Assembly: GCF_003668635.1 (NCBI RefSeq)
Contig: NZ_RCWH01000002.1
Coordinates: forward strand, 62,001 to 126,000
Length of the DNA stretch: 64,000 bases
Direction of reading: 5' to 3'
Origin: Planomicrobium sp. Y74
Lineage (GTDB): Bacteria; Bacillota; Bacilli; Bacillales_A; Planococcaceae
Part shown: positions 38,180 through 46,921 of the stretch, in pieces
How positions within the stretch are numbered: the stretch's first letter is position 1
Layout of the letters: each line of letters starts with the position of its first letter
The notes under the pieces: generated by a model
Databases searched by the model: none
What the model was told of the DNA's origin: nothing
The model's input: only the letters and a program-made list of their open reading frames with translations
Made by a program: the position numbers and the translations under genes

Positions 38180-38197
38180 TCCGAGTATTTTTATTGA
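38156..38197 (+). terminator. fxsA terminator overlapping the stop
   Basis: AATACTCGGGTTAT and ATAATCCGAGTATT with one mismatch, then TTTATT. The left arm encodes the last residues of FxsA. Confidence 0.85.
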
Positions 38198-38220
38198 TTT
38201 TTTTTGCTAGTTTAGAGAAA

Positions 38221-38263
38221 AACAAGCGTTTTCATTCACAAAGCCCTGTAAATTGATTATAAT
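38221..38263 (+). promoter_or_regulatory. citZ promoter with overlapping cre-like site
   Basis: TTCACA (38235-38240) and TATAAT (38258-38263) are 17 bases apart. AACAAGCGTTTTCA (38221-38234) fits the cre consensus at 12 of 14 positions, just upstream of the -35 box. The start would be near 38270, giving a leader of about 95 bases. Confidence 0.65.
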
Positions 38264-38365
38264 GAACAAGGTAAGGAACTTATCAGAGTTTCATAAACGC
38301 AGATGAATCTTCATTCTGCCTTTTTTTGTGGGATGATGAATTATACTGGAGAAGGAGCGAATTTT

Positions 38366-39481
38366 ATGACATCGTCAAAAGGTTTAGAAGGTGTAGTAGC
38401 TACACAATCCGCCATCAGTTCTATTATTGATGACACGCTTACATACGTTGGCTACAATATCGATGATTTGGCTAACAACGCCAGCTTTGAAGAAGTGATT
38501 TATCTATTATGGCATCAACGTTTGCCGAAAGCTGACGAACTTGCTGAACTTAAACAGCAATTGGCTGATAATATGTCGGTGCCTAAAGCTGTTTTGGATC
38601 ATTTCAAAACATACGAAATCAAAAATGTTCACCCGATGGCTGCTTTGCGTACAGCAGTATCAATGCTTGGACTTTTTGATGAAGAAGCTGAAGAAATGAA
38701 CCCTGAAGCGAACTACCGCAAAGCGATCCGCATTCAGGCGAAAATGGCTACTTTGGTTACAGCATTCGGACGCGTCCGTAGTGGCCAGGAACCAGTAGAA
38801 CCTAAGAAAGACCTTAGCTTTGCTGCTAACTTCCTTTATATGCTGTCAGGTGAAATGCCTGCTGACATCGAAGAAGAAGCATTCAACAAAGCATTGGTGC
38901 TTCACGCTGACCACGAATTGAACGCTTCAACATTCACTGCACGTGTTGCTGTCGCTACTCTTTCTGATGTTTATTCAGGTATTACTGCTGCAATCGGCGC
39001 CCTTAAAGGTCCATTGCACGGTGGAGCCAATGAACAAGTCATGAAAATGCTGACAGAAATCGGTTCAGTGGACAATGTTGAAAAAGTGATCAATGAAAAA
39101 CTTGAAAACAAAGAGAAAATCATGGGCTTCGGCCACCGTGTTTACCGTAAAGGTGATCCGCGTGCGAAACACTTGCGTGATATGTCACAGAAATTGACAA
39201 AAATCCGCGGTGAAGAAAAATGGTACGAAATGTCGATTAAAATCGATGAAATCGTTACTGGACAGAAAGACCTTCCACCAAACGTGGATTTCTATTCTGC
39301 TTCTGTATACCATTCCCTAAATATCGAGCATGACCTGTTTACTCCGATCTTTGCGGTTTCACGTACTTCAGGCTGGTTGGCTCATATTCTTGAGCAGTAC
39401 TCAAACAACCGCCTGATCCGTCCACGCGCAGAATACATCGGACCTGGAATGCAGTCTTATGTTCCAGTTGAAGAACGCTGA
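38366..39481 (+). CDS. citZ: Citrate synthase
   Basis: Condenses oxaloacetate and acetyl-CoA. The 371-residue short (type II dimer) enzyme has VLHADHELNAS near 184, the catalytic GPLHGGANEQ near 219, MGFGHRVYRKGDPR near 256 and NVDFYSASVY near 306. GAAGGAG precedes the ATG at 38366; the open frame extends upstream through the leader without another site. It heads the citZ-icd-mdh cluster, as in Bacillus. Confidence 0.96.
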   Translation: MTSSKGLEGVVATQSAISSIIDDTLTYVGYNIDDLANNASFEEVIYLLWHQRLPKADELAELKQQLADNMSVPKAVLDHFKTYEIKNVHPMAALRTAVSMLGLFDEEAEEMNPEANYRKAIRIQAKMATLVTAFGRVRSGQEPVEPKKDLSFAANFLYMLSGEMPADIEEEAFNKALVLHADHELNASTFTARVAVATLSDVYSGITAAIGALKGPLHGGANEQVMKMLTEIGSVDNVEKVINEKLENKEKIMGFGHRVYRKGDPRAKHLRDMSQKLTKIRGEEKWYEMSIKIDEIVTGQKDLPPNVDFYSASVYHSLNIEHDLFTPIFAVSRTSGWLAHILEQYSNNRLIRPRAEYIGPGMQSYVPVEER

Positions 39482-39580
39482 TCTCTAAAAACTATTTAAA
39501 ATAGAACTAAAAAAACATAAAGATGATAGGGCTGGCAAATTGTGCAGCCCTATGACTTTGAACACAGGAGGAATTTTATA

Positions 39581-40849
39581 ATGGCAAACGGCGAAAAGAT
39601 TTCAGTAGAAAACGGTGTATTGAACGTACCTAACAACGCAGTAATTCCATACATCATCGGTGACGGCACTGGACCGGATATCTGGAATGCTGCTTCACGC
39701 GTTCTTGAAGAAGCGGTAAACAAAGCCTATAACGGTGAAAAATCAATCGTATGGAAAGAAGTTCTTGCTGGCCAAAAAGCATTCGACGAAACTGGCGAAT
39801 GGCTTCCGGAAGAAACTCTTGAAGTGATCCGTGAGTATTTGATCGCGATCAAAGGGCCTCTTACTACACCGATTGGCGGCGGTATCCGTTCATTGAACGT
39901 GGCACTTCGCCAGGAGCTTGACCTATACACTTGCCTGCGTCCTGTTCGTTATTTCGAAGGCGTACCTTCACCGGTTAAACGCCCTGAAGACACAGATATG
40001 GTCATCTTCCGTGAAAACACTGAAGATATCTATGCTGGTATCGAATATGCTAACGGCAGCGACGAAGTCAAAAAATTGATCTCTTTCCTAACTGACGAAA
40101 TGGGCGTTAAAAACATCCGTTTCCCAGAATCATCAGGTATCGGCATTAAACCGATTTCTGAAGAAGGAACAAAACGCCTTGTGCGCGCAGCAATCAACTA
40201 TGCTTTGACTGAAGGCCGCGAGTCTGTAACTCTTGTACACAAAGGTAACATCATGAAGTTTACTGAAGGAGCTTTCAAAAACTGGGGCTATGAAGTGGCT
40301 GAACAAGAATTCGGCGATAAAGTCTTCACTTGGAACGAGTATGATAAAGTGAAAGATGAGCAAGGAACTGATGCAGCAAACAAAGCGCAGGAAGAAGCAC
40401 TTGCTTCAGGAAAAATCCTTATCAAAGATTCGATTGCTGATATCTTCCTACAGCAAATCCTTACTCGTCCAAGCGAGTTCGACGTAGTTGCTACAATGAA
40501 CTTGAACGGCGATTACATTTCAGATGCACTTGCTGCACAAGTTGGCGGAATTGGTATCGCTCCTGGAGCGAACATCAACTACGATACTGGGCATGCGATT
40601 TTCGAAGCTACTCACGGGACAGCTCCTAAATATGCTGGCCTTGATAAAGTGAACCCTTCTTCTGTTATCCTGTCAGGTGTATTGATGCTTGAACACCTTG
40701 GCTGGAGCGAAGCGGCTAAAATGATCACGAACTCAATGGAAAAAACAATCGCTTCTAAAGTTGTAACTTATGACTTTGCACGTCTGATGGACGGCGCTAC
40801 AGAAGTGAAAACTTCAGCATTCGCTGATGAGCTTATCAAAAATATGTAA
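39581..40849 (+). CDS. icd: NADP-dependent isocitrate dehydrogenase
   Basis: Oxidative decarboxylation of isocitrate to 2-oxoglutarate. The 422-residue protein has [15 protein letters not shown] near 105 with the phosphate-binding serine, the substrate region [16 protein letters not shown] near 155, and the NADP part with HGTAPKYAG near 346. AGGAGG lies before the ATG. It is 99 bases behind citZ with no terminator between, so both can share an mRNA. A strong terminator follows. Confidence 0.97.
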   Translation: MANGEKISVENGVLNVPNNAVIPYIIGDGTGPDIWNAASRVLEEAVNKAYNGEKSIVWKEVLAGQKAFDETGEWLPEETLEVIREYLIAIKGPLTTPIGGGIRSLNVALRQELDLYTCLRPVRYFEGVPSPVKRPEDTDMVIFRENTEDIYAGIEYANGSDEVKKLISFLTDEMGVKNIRFPESSGIGIKPISEEGTKRLVRAAINYALTEGRESVTLVHKGNIMKFTEGAFKNWGYEVAEQEFGDKVFTWNEYDKVKDEQGTDAANKAQEEALASGKILIKDSIADIFLQQILTRPSEFDVVATMNLNGDYISDALAAQVGGIGIAPGANINYDTGHAIFEATHGTAPKYAGLDKVNPSSVILSGVLMLEHLGWSEAAKMITNSMEKTIASKVVTYDFARLMDGATEVKTSAFADELIKNM

Positions 40850-40854
40850 TTTTT

Positions 40855-40886
40855 AAAGAGAGGGGAATTCCCCTCTCTTTTTTTAT
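40855..40886 (+). terminator. icd terminator
   Basis: AAAGAGAGGGGAATTCCCCTCTCTTT perfect palindrome with TTTTATT. Confidence 0.92.
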
Positions 40887-41002
40887 TGCCGATATCACAG
40901 GCGACTTTGTTTCAGGAGCACCGACAAAGGAAACAATAGTGAGTAGGGAGAATAAATTCTTTTATTAATCTTTGAAAAACTGATTAAATAAGGAGAGATT
41001 TT

Positions 41003-41941
41003 ATGACATTCAAACGGAAAAAGATTTCTGTTATCGGATCAGGATTTACAGGAGCTACAGCAGCTTTTCTGCTGGCGCAAAAAGAACTAGGTGATGTCGT
41101 CCTGGTTGATATACCGAAAATGGAAGATCCGGCAAAAGGCAAGGCGCTGGATATGTCAGAAGCGGGTCCAGTCATCGGCTACGATGCGAAAGTTACCGGG
41201 ACCGCTGACTATGCCGACACCCGTGACTCTGATCTAGTCATTATCACCGCCGGTATTGCGCGTAAACCGGGGATGAGCCGGGATGATCTGGTTCAGACCA
41301 ACCAGGAAATCATGAAATCCGTTACTGCAGAAATAGTTAAGTATTCACCGGACTCGACAATACTGATTTTGACAAATCCTGTGGATGCTATGACCTACAC
41401 GGTGTATAAGGCTTCCGGATTTCCGAAAGAGCGCGTAATCGGCCAGTCAGGAGTCCTGGATTCTGCGCGCTTCAGAACATTCATTGCACAGGAACTGAAC
41501 CTTTCTGTAAGAGACATCAGCGGCTTTGTGCTCGGGGGACACGGGGACGATATGGTGCCGCTCGTGCGCTATTCCTATGCAGGTGGCATCCCGCTTGAAA
41601 CACTGATTCCCAAGGAACGCCTGGATGAGATTGTTGACCGGACTCGTAAAGGCGGAGCTGAAATTGTAAATCTTCTCGGAAACGGTTCTGCTTATTATGC
41701 TCCTGCTGCATCACTCGTTGAAATGGCTGAAGCGATCATTAAAGACCAGCGCCGCGTTTTGCCGGCTATCGCCTATCTTGAAGGCGAGTACGGGATGGAT
41801 GGAATATATTTGGGTGTACCAACAATCCTGGGAGCAGGCGGAATCGAAAAGATATTTGAAATTGACTTAAATGAAGAAGAAAAAGCTTTATTGAATAAAT
41901 CAGCCGAATCAGTAAAAGCCGTCATGAAGATTCTGGAATAA
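41003..41941 (+). CDS. mdh: Malate dehydrogenase (LDH-like type)
   Basis: NAD-dependent malate/oxaloacetate interconversion. The 312-residue protein has the [11 protein letters not shown] dinucleotide loop, the mobile loop [11 protein letters not shown] near residue 84 whose Arg selects malate, and the catalytic His in GGHGDDMV near 179. AAGGAGAG precedes the ATG. It has a terminator on each side, so unlike a simple citZ-icd-mdh mRNA it is probably also transcribed separately, though no strong promoter was found upstream. Confidence 0.97.
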   Translation: MTFKRKKISVIGSGFTGATAAFLLAQKELGDVVLVDIPKMEDPAKGKALDMSEAGPVIGYDAKVTGTADYADTRDSDLVIITAGIARKPGMSRDDLVQTNQEIMKSVTAEIVKYSPDSTILILTNPVDAMTYTVYKASGFPKERVIGQSGVLDSARFRTFIAQELNLSVRDISGFVLGGHGDDMVPLVRYSYAGGIPLETLIPKERLDEIVDRTRKGGAEIVNLLGNGSAYYAPAASLVEMAEAIIKDQRRVLPAIAYLEGEYGMDGIYLGVPTILGAGGIEKIFEIDLNEEEKALLNKSAESVKAVMKILE

Positions 41942-41951
41942 ACGGTTAGGA

Positions 41952-41983
41952 GCGGACGGGATTTCCTGTCCGCCTTTTTTATA
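41952..41983 (+). terminator. mdh terminator
   Basis: GCGGACGGG and CTGTCCGC around ATTTC, then a T run. Confidence 0.88.
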
Positions 41984-42026
41984 AGGTTTGTAGCTGCTAT
42001 TTATACAGCGCATATCCACACGCGAT

Positions 42027-42054
42027 TTGCTTTTCAGTGCTTAATTGATATTAT
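42027..42054 (+). promoter_or_regulatory. Sigma-A promoter for the MaoC-like gene (and phoPR)
   Basis: TTGCTT (42027-42032) and TATTAT (42049-42054) with a 16-base spacer. Confidence 0.55.
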
Positions 42055-42084
42055 TAAAGTATTAAGACAACAGGGGGGATTTTA

Positions 42085-42561
42085 ATGTTGCTGGGAAAGA
42101 AACGGAAGTTAGGTCGTAAAATCGAAGATATGGCAACTGGCGAGAAACTCAAGCTGACAGAAAATATCGAGGACAAAGATCTTCTCCTCTATCTGGGCCT
42201 TACAAATGATGGAAATCCGCTGTACATTCAGCATGATTTTGCCTCTCAGACAAAATTTGGAAAACCCGTTGTTCCGACAGCGATGCTTACGGGAATCGTT
42301 ACATCAGCAGTATCTAAATACTTACCGGGACCCGGTTCGTATATTACTGAACAGCATTTGAAGTTTAAAAAACCTGTCTACCACTATGCTACAGTGGATT
42401 TCCTGCTGGAAGTTACAGAAGTGAATGTAGCAGCCAATGAAGTCACAGTAAGGGTAGAAGCGACAGATGAAAACGGTGAATTGGTACTGGAAGGCAAGCT
42501 TGTAGCAAATCCGCCGCAAGTGCTGAACCAGCTGACCACTGAAGCAATGGATAATTTCTAA
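42085..42561 (+). CDS. MaoC/hotdog-fold dehydratase-like protein
   Basis: A 158-residue hotdog protein related to (R)-specific enoyl-CoA hydratases: LGLTNDGNPLYIQHDFA (near residue 47) is the hydratase-2 motif region, followed by KFGKPVVPTAMLTGIV. The usual motif ends in NP(L/I/V)H; here the catalytic His is Tyr. GGGGGG precedes the ATG. The gene sits directly before phoP, 45 bases from its start, with no terminator, so it probably lies in the phoPR mRNA. Substrate and activity are unknown. Confidence 0.75.
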   Translation: MLLGKKRKLGRKIEDMATGEKLKLTENIEDKDLLLYLGLTNDGNPLYIQHDFASQTKFGKPVVPTAMLTGIVTSAVSKYLPGPGSYITEQHLKFKKPVYHYATVDFLLEVTEVNVAANEVTVRVEATDENGELVLEGKLVANPPQVLNQLTTEAMDNF

Positions 42562-42606
42562 ATGGTTTGGAATGGGGGTTTCAAACTGAATGTGGAGGCT
42601 GTAAAA

Positions 42607-43317
42607 ATGCAGAAGAAAATTTTAATCATTGAAGACGAACAATCCATCGCTACATTGCTGTCCTATAATTTGACGCAAGCCGGTTATCAAACGATTATCG
42701 CAAATGACGGAAAAGAAGGATATGAATTGGCGATAAGTGAAGCACCTTCCCTTATCGTACTGGATCTTATGCTTCCATCCATGGACGGTGTGGAAATCTG
42801 TAAGGAGCTTCGCCTTCAGAAGATAAGTACGCCTATTATCATGCTGACTGCCAAAGACGATGAGTTCGATAAGGTACTCGGGCTTGAACTGGGAGCAGAC
42901 GATTACATGACCAAACCGTTCAGTCCGCGTGAAGTCGTAGCTCGGATCAAAGCAGTGCTGCGCAGATCGGAAGGCATTAAAGCCCAGCGGGAAGATTCAT
43001 CTTCCAACGAAATGAAATTAGGCGAACTGAAAGTTTATCCTGAACGTTACGAAGCCTTCCTGAATGATGAGCAATTGGAATTCACACCGAAAGAGTTTGA
43101 GCTGCTTGTCTATTTGATGGAAAACAAAAATAGAGTGCTGACGCGCGATCAATTATTAAGTGCCGTTTGGAAATATGATTTTGCCGGGGATACTCGAATT
43201 GTCGATGTGCATATCAGCCACCTGAGAGAGAAAATTGAGGAAAACAGCCGCAAACCCGTATTTATCAAGACCATCCGAGGATTGGGCTATAAATTTGAGG
43301 AGCCAAAAGCGGTATGA
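42607..43317 (+). CDS. phoP: Phosphate-response regulator PhoP
   Basis: OmpR-family response regulator. The 236-residue protein has an N-terminal receiver (EDE near 9, phospho-acceptor in VLDLMLP near 53, TAKDDEFDKV near 83, K in YMTKPF near 104) and a C-terminal winged helix (about 140-232, ending RGLGYKFEEP). GGAGGCT serves the ATG. phoR overlaps its stop by four bases (ATGA), and the synteny after mdh is that of Bacillus phoPR. Confidence 0.94.
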   Translation: MQKKILIIEDEQSIATLLSYNLTQAGYQTIIANDGKEGYELAISEAPSLIVLDLMLPSMDGVEICKELRLQKISTPIIMLTAKDDEFDKVLGLELGADDYMTKPFSPREVVARIKAVLRRSEGIKAQREDSSSNEMKLGELKVYPERYEAFLNDEQLEFTPKEFELLVYLMENKNRVLTRDQLLSAVWKYDFAGDTRIVDVHISHLREKIEENSRKPVFIKTIRGLGYKFEEPKAV

Positions 43318-44711
43318 AGCCTTTTCGGCGGCGGCTTCTGAGCACTCTCCTGCTTTGGCTCGGTACACTTCTTGCCGGCCTCTATATTGTTGTTATACAA
43401 GTTCTTCCCTTTTACCAGGAAATGGGCAATGGCTTTGAATTTTGGTTTGTGCTGGCTGTGGTGTTCCTGGCTGCGTTTGCAATTTCAGCTGCAATTGGAT
43501 ACCGCATCATCAAAATTCATATTGCGCCGATCGAGAATATTACAGAAACGGCAATGGAACTGGTAAAAGGCAACTATCGGGCGAGAGCCTATGAGGATGC
43601 CGCAATTGGTTCAGCTCCGTTAAGCTCTACAATAAATGTGCTGGCGAGAAACCTCCAGGAAATTACAGCTGTTCGTGAAATGGAACAGGAACGTCTGAAA
43701 ACACTGATTGAAACAATGGGCAGCGGATTGATCATGATTGACCGACAAGGGAAAATTTCGCTTTCCAATAAATATTTTCAGAATGAATTTGAAGTGAGCA
43801 GCAACGATATTATCGGAAAATTTTATGGGGAGTTGCCGATTCCAGGAGCACTTGCGGGCTTCATCGAAAAAGTTTTTATGACTGAGACTCCGGCAAGGGA
43901 GCAATTGCAATATCAATCCGGCATCAATACCCGTGCTCTCGAGGTATATGGAGCCCCGGTTATTGGCAATCATGAACAATGGCTGGGCATAGTCATCGTT
44001 CTCCACGACATAACTGAATTAAAGCGTCTTGAACAGATCCGGAAAGATTTTGTTGCCAATGTTTCGCATGAGTTGCGCACACCGGTAACATCCATTAAGG
44101 GATTCTCGGAAACATTGATTGACGGGGCATATAAAGATGAGTCATCACTATTATCTTTTTTGGAGATTATTCAAACAGAGACAAATCGTCTGGAAACGTT
44201 GATCGAGGAACTGCTGGAGTTATCACGTGTCGAACAGAGTGGTTTCAAGGTCGACGCGCAGCCGACTGACATGAAGGCTGTGATTGAATATGCATTTGAA
44301 ATGGTACAGCCAGGGTTTGAAGAAAAGAAAATGAAGTTCGAGACTTCACTTGACCAAGTAACTGTGGCCGGGGATGCCAATCGGCTGGTTCAGATTATGA
44401 TGAACCTGATGGTCAATGCCCTTACATATTCTCCTCCTGAAAAAACAGTAACAGTGAGATTATTTGAGAAAGGGAACCAGGCAGTGATTGAAGTGGAAGA
44501 TGAAGGGATTGGTATTGAACCTTCCGAAATCAATCGTCTTTTTGAACGCTTCTACCGGGTTGATAAAGCGAGAAGCCGAAATTCCGGAGGAACCGGGCTG
44601 GGGTTATCCATCGTCAAGCATTTAATTGAAGCGCACCACGGCAAGATAGAAGTACAGAGCACCCCAGGGAAAGGCAGCGTATTCTCCATTTATCTGCCGC
44701 TTGCTGAATGA
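43314..44711 (+). CDS. phoR: Sensor histidine kinase PhoR, short-sensor form
   Basis: Partner of PhoP. The 465 residues comprise two helices (about 9-29 and 42-62) separated by only about a dozen extracytoplasmic residues, a HAMP region (62-115), PAS (125-225), HisKA with VSHELRTPVTS near 245, and HATPase with the N box MMNLMVNAL, DEGIGIEP and GTGLGLSIVK. Bacillus PhoR is over 100 residues longer because of an outer PDC-like domain, missing here. Translation is coupled to phoP by ATGA. Confidence 0.92.
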   Translation: MKPFRRRLLSTLLLWLGTLLAGLYIVVIQVLPFYQEMGNGFEFWFVLAVVFLAAFAISAAIGYRIIKIHIAPIENITETAMELVKGNYRARAYEDAAIGSAPLSSTINVLARNLQEITAVREMEQERLKTLIETMGSGLIMIDRQGKISLSNKYFQNEFEVSSNDIIGKFYGELPIPGALAGFIEKVFMTETPAREQLQYQSGINTRALEVYGAPVIGNHEQWLGIVIVLHDITELKRLEQIRKDFVANVSHELRTPVTSIKGFSETLIDGAYKDESSLLSFLEIIQTETNRLETLIEELLELSRVEQSGFKVDAQPTDMKAVIEYAFEMVQPGFEEKKMKFETSLDQVTVAGDANRLVQIMMNLMVNALTYSPPEKTVTVRLFEKGNQAVIEVEDEGIGIEPSEINRLFERFYRVDKARSRNSGGTGLGLSIVKHLIEAHHGKIEVQSTPGKGSVFSIYLPLAE

Positions 44712-44734
44712 ACTTTTAAATTAAAATACAAAGA

Positions 44735-44762
44735 TTTACAAGGCTTTAATACTGGCTTCACA
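44735..44762 (+). promoter_or_regulatory. Candidate Pho box
   Basis: TTTACA (44735-44740), TTAATA (44746-44751) and TTCACA (44757-44762) are direct repeats at an exact 11-base period, and each one fits the PhoP half-site TT(A/T/C)A(C/T)A. A TCTAAT at 44777-44782 could be the -10 hexamer at the distance seen in PhoP-activated promoters. Confidence 0.5.
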
Positions 44763-44808
44763 TAAGGGTGGTATCTTCTAATAGAACCCCCTTTCAACAC
44801 CCAATGAA

Positions 44809-44845
44809 GAAAAAGGACCTTCCACGAGGTCCTTTTTCTTTTTTT
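44809..44845 (+). terminator. Terminator behind phoPR
   Basis: AGAAAAAGGACCT and AGGTCCTTTTTCTT around TCCACG, then more T's. It lies between the Pho-box-like element and hflK. Confidence 0.92.
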
Positions 44846-44905
44846 ATGAAACTATTTATGTGCTTTTCCGTATATTTATCATACATAAATAAGGAGGACG
44901 AAGTT

Positions 44906-45883
44906 ATGACAGCAAAAAAAGTACTGTCAATCATCGGGTTGTCTATTGGTGGCATCCTGCTGCTGGTGGCCGTTTTTACGTCTTGGTATACGGTTGATGA
45001 ATCTGAACAGGCAGTAATCATTACATTTGGTGTAGCCAATGAAACCATTGTGGAGCCGGGCCTTCATTTCAAAATGCCTTGGCCGATCCAGCGGGCGGAA
45101 ATCCTTTCCAAGGAAACATACAGCCTTCAATTCGGCTATAGCCAGGACGAAGACGGGGAGATAGTGTCCTTTGACAAAGAAACAAAAATGATCACAGGTG
45201 ATGAATATATTGTTCTGACCGATCTGGTCGTTCAATGGAAAATCACCGATCCGAAAAAGTACCTTTTCAATGCGGAAGAGCCAAAAGAGATTCTGCATGA
45301 TGCAACATCCGCATCTATCCGTTCCATTATCGGCAGCTCATTGATTGATGATGCGCTGACTTCAGGGAAAGCGGAAATCGAAGCAGATACGCGAGACCTT
45401 TTAGCATCTTTAATAGAAAAATATGATATAGGAATCTCGGTCCTTGCAGTCAAGCTGCAGGACGTCGAGTTGCCGAACGAAGAAGTGCGGGCGGCTTTCA
45501 CCAATGTAACAGATGCACGGGAAACGATGAACACAAAAATCAATGAAGCAAGAAAATATGAAAACCAGAAACGAAACGAAGCGCTCGGGGAGAAAGCGGC
45601 GATCAATTCCCGTGCAGAAGGGCAGAAAGTGGCAAGGGTAGAACAGGCACGCGGAGACGTAGCGGTATTTGATAAATTGTTCACTGAGTATGAAGCGAAT
45701 CCGGAAGTTACAAGACAGCGATTGATTCTTGAAACACTGGAAACCGTATTGCCGAACGCCAAACTCTACATCATGAATGATGAAGGCGGAACGATGAAAT
45801 ATTTACCGCTTGGCGACAGCCAGACTTTATTGCCTCCGGCTGCAGAATCTGAAACAGGAGGCGAAAACGATGGAAACGAATAA
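44906..45883 (+). CDS. hflK: HflK-like SPFH/band 7 membrane protein
   Basis: A 325-residue protein with one N-terminal helix (about 6-28), then the SPFH domain starting VDESEQAVIITFG and a long charged helical region with the EARKYENQKRNEALGEKAAINSRAEGQK segment. In E. coli HflK and HflC form a cage that restrains FtsH. AAGGAGG serves the ATG at 44906; the longer open frame to 44768 runs through the terminator and is rejected. hflC overlaps its end by 14 bases. Assignment of K versus C rests on order and size. Confidence 0.82.
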   Translation: MTAKKVLSIIGLSIGGILLLVAVFTSWYTVDESEQAVIITFGVANETIVEPGLHFKMPWPIQRAEILSKETYSLQFGYSQDEDGEIVSFDKETKMITGDEYIVLTDLVVQWKITDPKKYLFNAEEPKEILHDATSASIRSIIGSSLIDDALTSGKAEIEADTRDLLASLIEKYDIGISVLAVKLQDVELPNEEVRAAFTNVTDARETMNTKINEARKYENQKRNEALGEKAAINSRAEGQKVARVEQARGDVAVFDKLFTEYEANPEVTRQRLILETLETVLPNAKLYIMNDEGGTMKYLPLGDSQTLLPPAAESETGGENDGNE

Positions 45884-46841
45884 ACCGCAAAATGAACCAA
45901 GTAAATTTGATGCCTACAAACCTTCTAAGCCAAAAAAACAGCCAAAAGATCCGATTAACTTCAAAAAATACTGGAAGCTAATTTTTGGTCTGTCCCTCGC
46001 TTTAATCGCAGTGCTTATCCTGTTGGCCAACGTCTATGTGGTTAAGGAAAACGAGTACCGCGTGGTCCGCCAATTCGGTGAAGTGGTGGCTATCAAAGAA
46101 GATCCCGGTCTTCACATGAAAATTCCTTTCATCCAGAGCCTGACAACATTGCCGAAGTATCAGATGATTTATGATGTATCGGAAGCGGAAATCAACACAC
46201 GGGATAAAAAACGGATCATCATCGATAATTATGCCGTTTGGCAGGTAGTCAACCCGCGGGAATTGATTACCAATGCGGCGACTATCGTCAATGCCGAATC
46301 ACGGATGGAAGAGTTTATCTATTCGGTGATCCGTTCAGAACTTGGCCAATTGGATTACGATGAAATCATCAACGATGAAAATTCTTCAAGAGGCAGCTTG
46401 AACGACAATGTCACAGCAAAAGTGAATGAGCTTTTGGAAAAAGACCAATATGGTATCCGTGTTACGGATGTACGCATGAAACGGACGGATCTTCCAGCGG
46501 AAAACGAGCAGTCGGTTTATACGCGGATGATTTCCGAGCGGGATTCAACAGCTCAGGATTATTTATCACAGGGTGACGCTAAAAAACGTGAAATTGAAGC
46601 GCAGGCCGACCGGGAAGCACAGGAAGTAATTGCCACTGCCCGCAAGGAAGCGGCTTTGATCCAGGCAGAAGGGGAATCTGAAGCCGCGAAAATCTACAAT
46701 GAGTCGTTCTCGAAAGATCCCGAGTTCTATCAATTATACCGTTCACTCCAGTCCTATACGAAAACTATCGGTGAGGATACTGTCATCATCCTGCCGTCCA
46801 ATTCACCATATGCCAGTGTATTATCTGGCATAATGGAATAA
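45870..46841 (+). CDS. hflC: HflC-like SPFH/band 7 membrane protein
   Basis: A 323-residue partner of the preceding gene. A hydrophilic lead of about 35 residues precedes one helix (KLIFGLSLALIAVLILLANV, about 33-53); the SPFH domain starts KENEYRVVRQFGEV; then a helical part with AQADREAQEVIATARKEA. The tail SNSPYASVLSG resembles HflC proteins. AGGAGG inside the hflK end serves the ATG, so translation is coupled. Confidence 0.83.
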   Translation: METNKPQNEPSKFDAYKPSKPKKQPKDPINFKKYWKLIFGLSLALIAVLILLANVYVVKENEYRVVRQFGEVVAIKEDPGLHMKIPFIQSLTTLPKYQMIYDVSEAEINTRDKKRIIIDNYAVWQVVNPRELITNAATIVNAESRMEEFIYSVIRSELGQLDYDEIINDENSSRGSLNDNVTAKVNELLEKDQYGIRVTDVRMKRTDLPAENEQSVYTRMISERDSTAQDYLSQGDAKKREIEAQADREAQEVIATARKEAALIQAEGESEAAKIYNESFSKDPEFYQLYRSLQSYTKTIGEDTVIILPSNSPYASVLSGIME

Positions 46842-46845
46842 AACC

Positions 46846-46903
46846 AGCCGTCATTTCTCTTCTTTTTGCCTCCGTGGTAAAATAAAGGGAATGACGGTTT
46901 TTT
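46846..46903 (+). terminator. hflKC terminator with long loop
   Basis: CCGTCATT (46848-46855) and AATGACGG (46890-46897) with TTTTTTATT after. The 34-base loop contains TTTGCC...TAAAAT, which may be a promoter for polA. Confidence 0.65.
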
Positions 46904-46921
46904 ATTGAAAGGGGTAATTTT

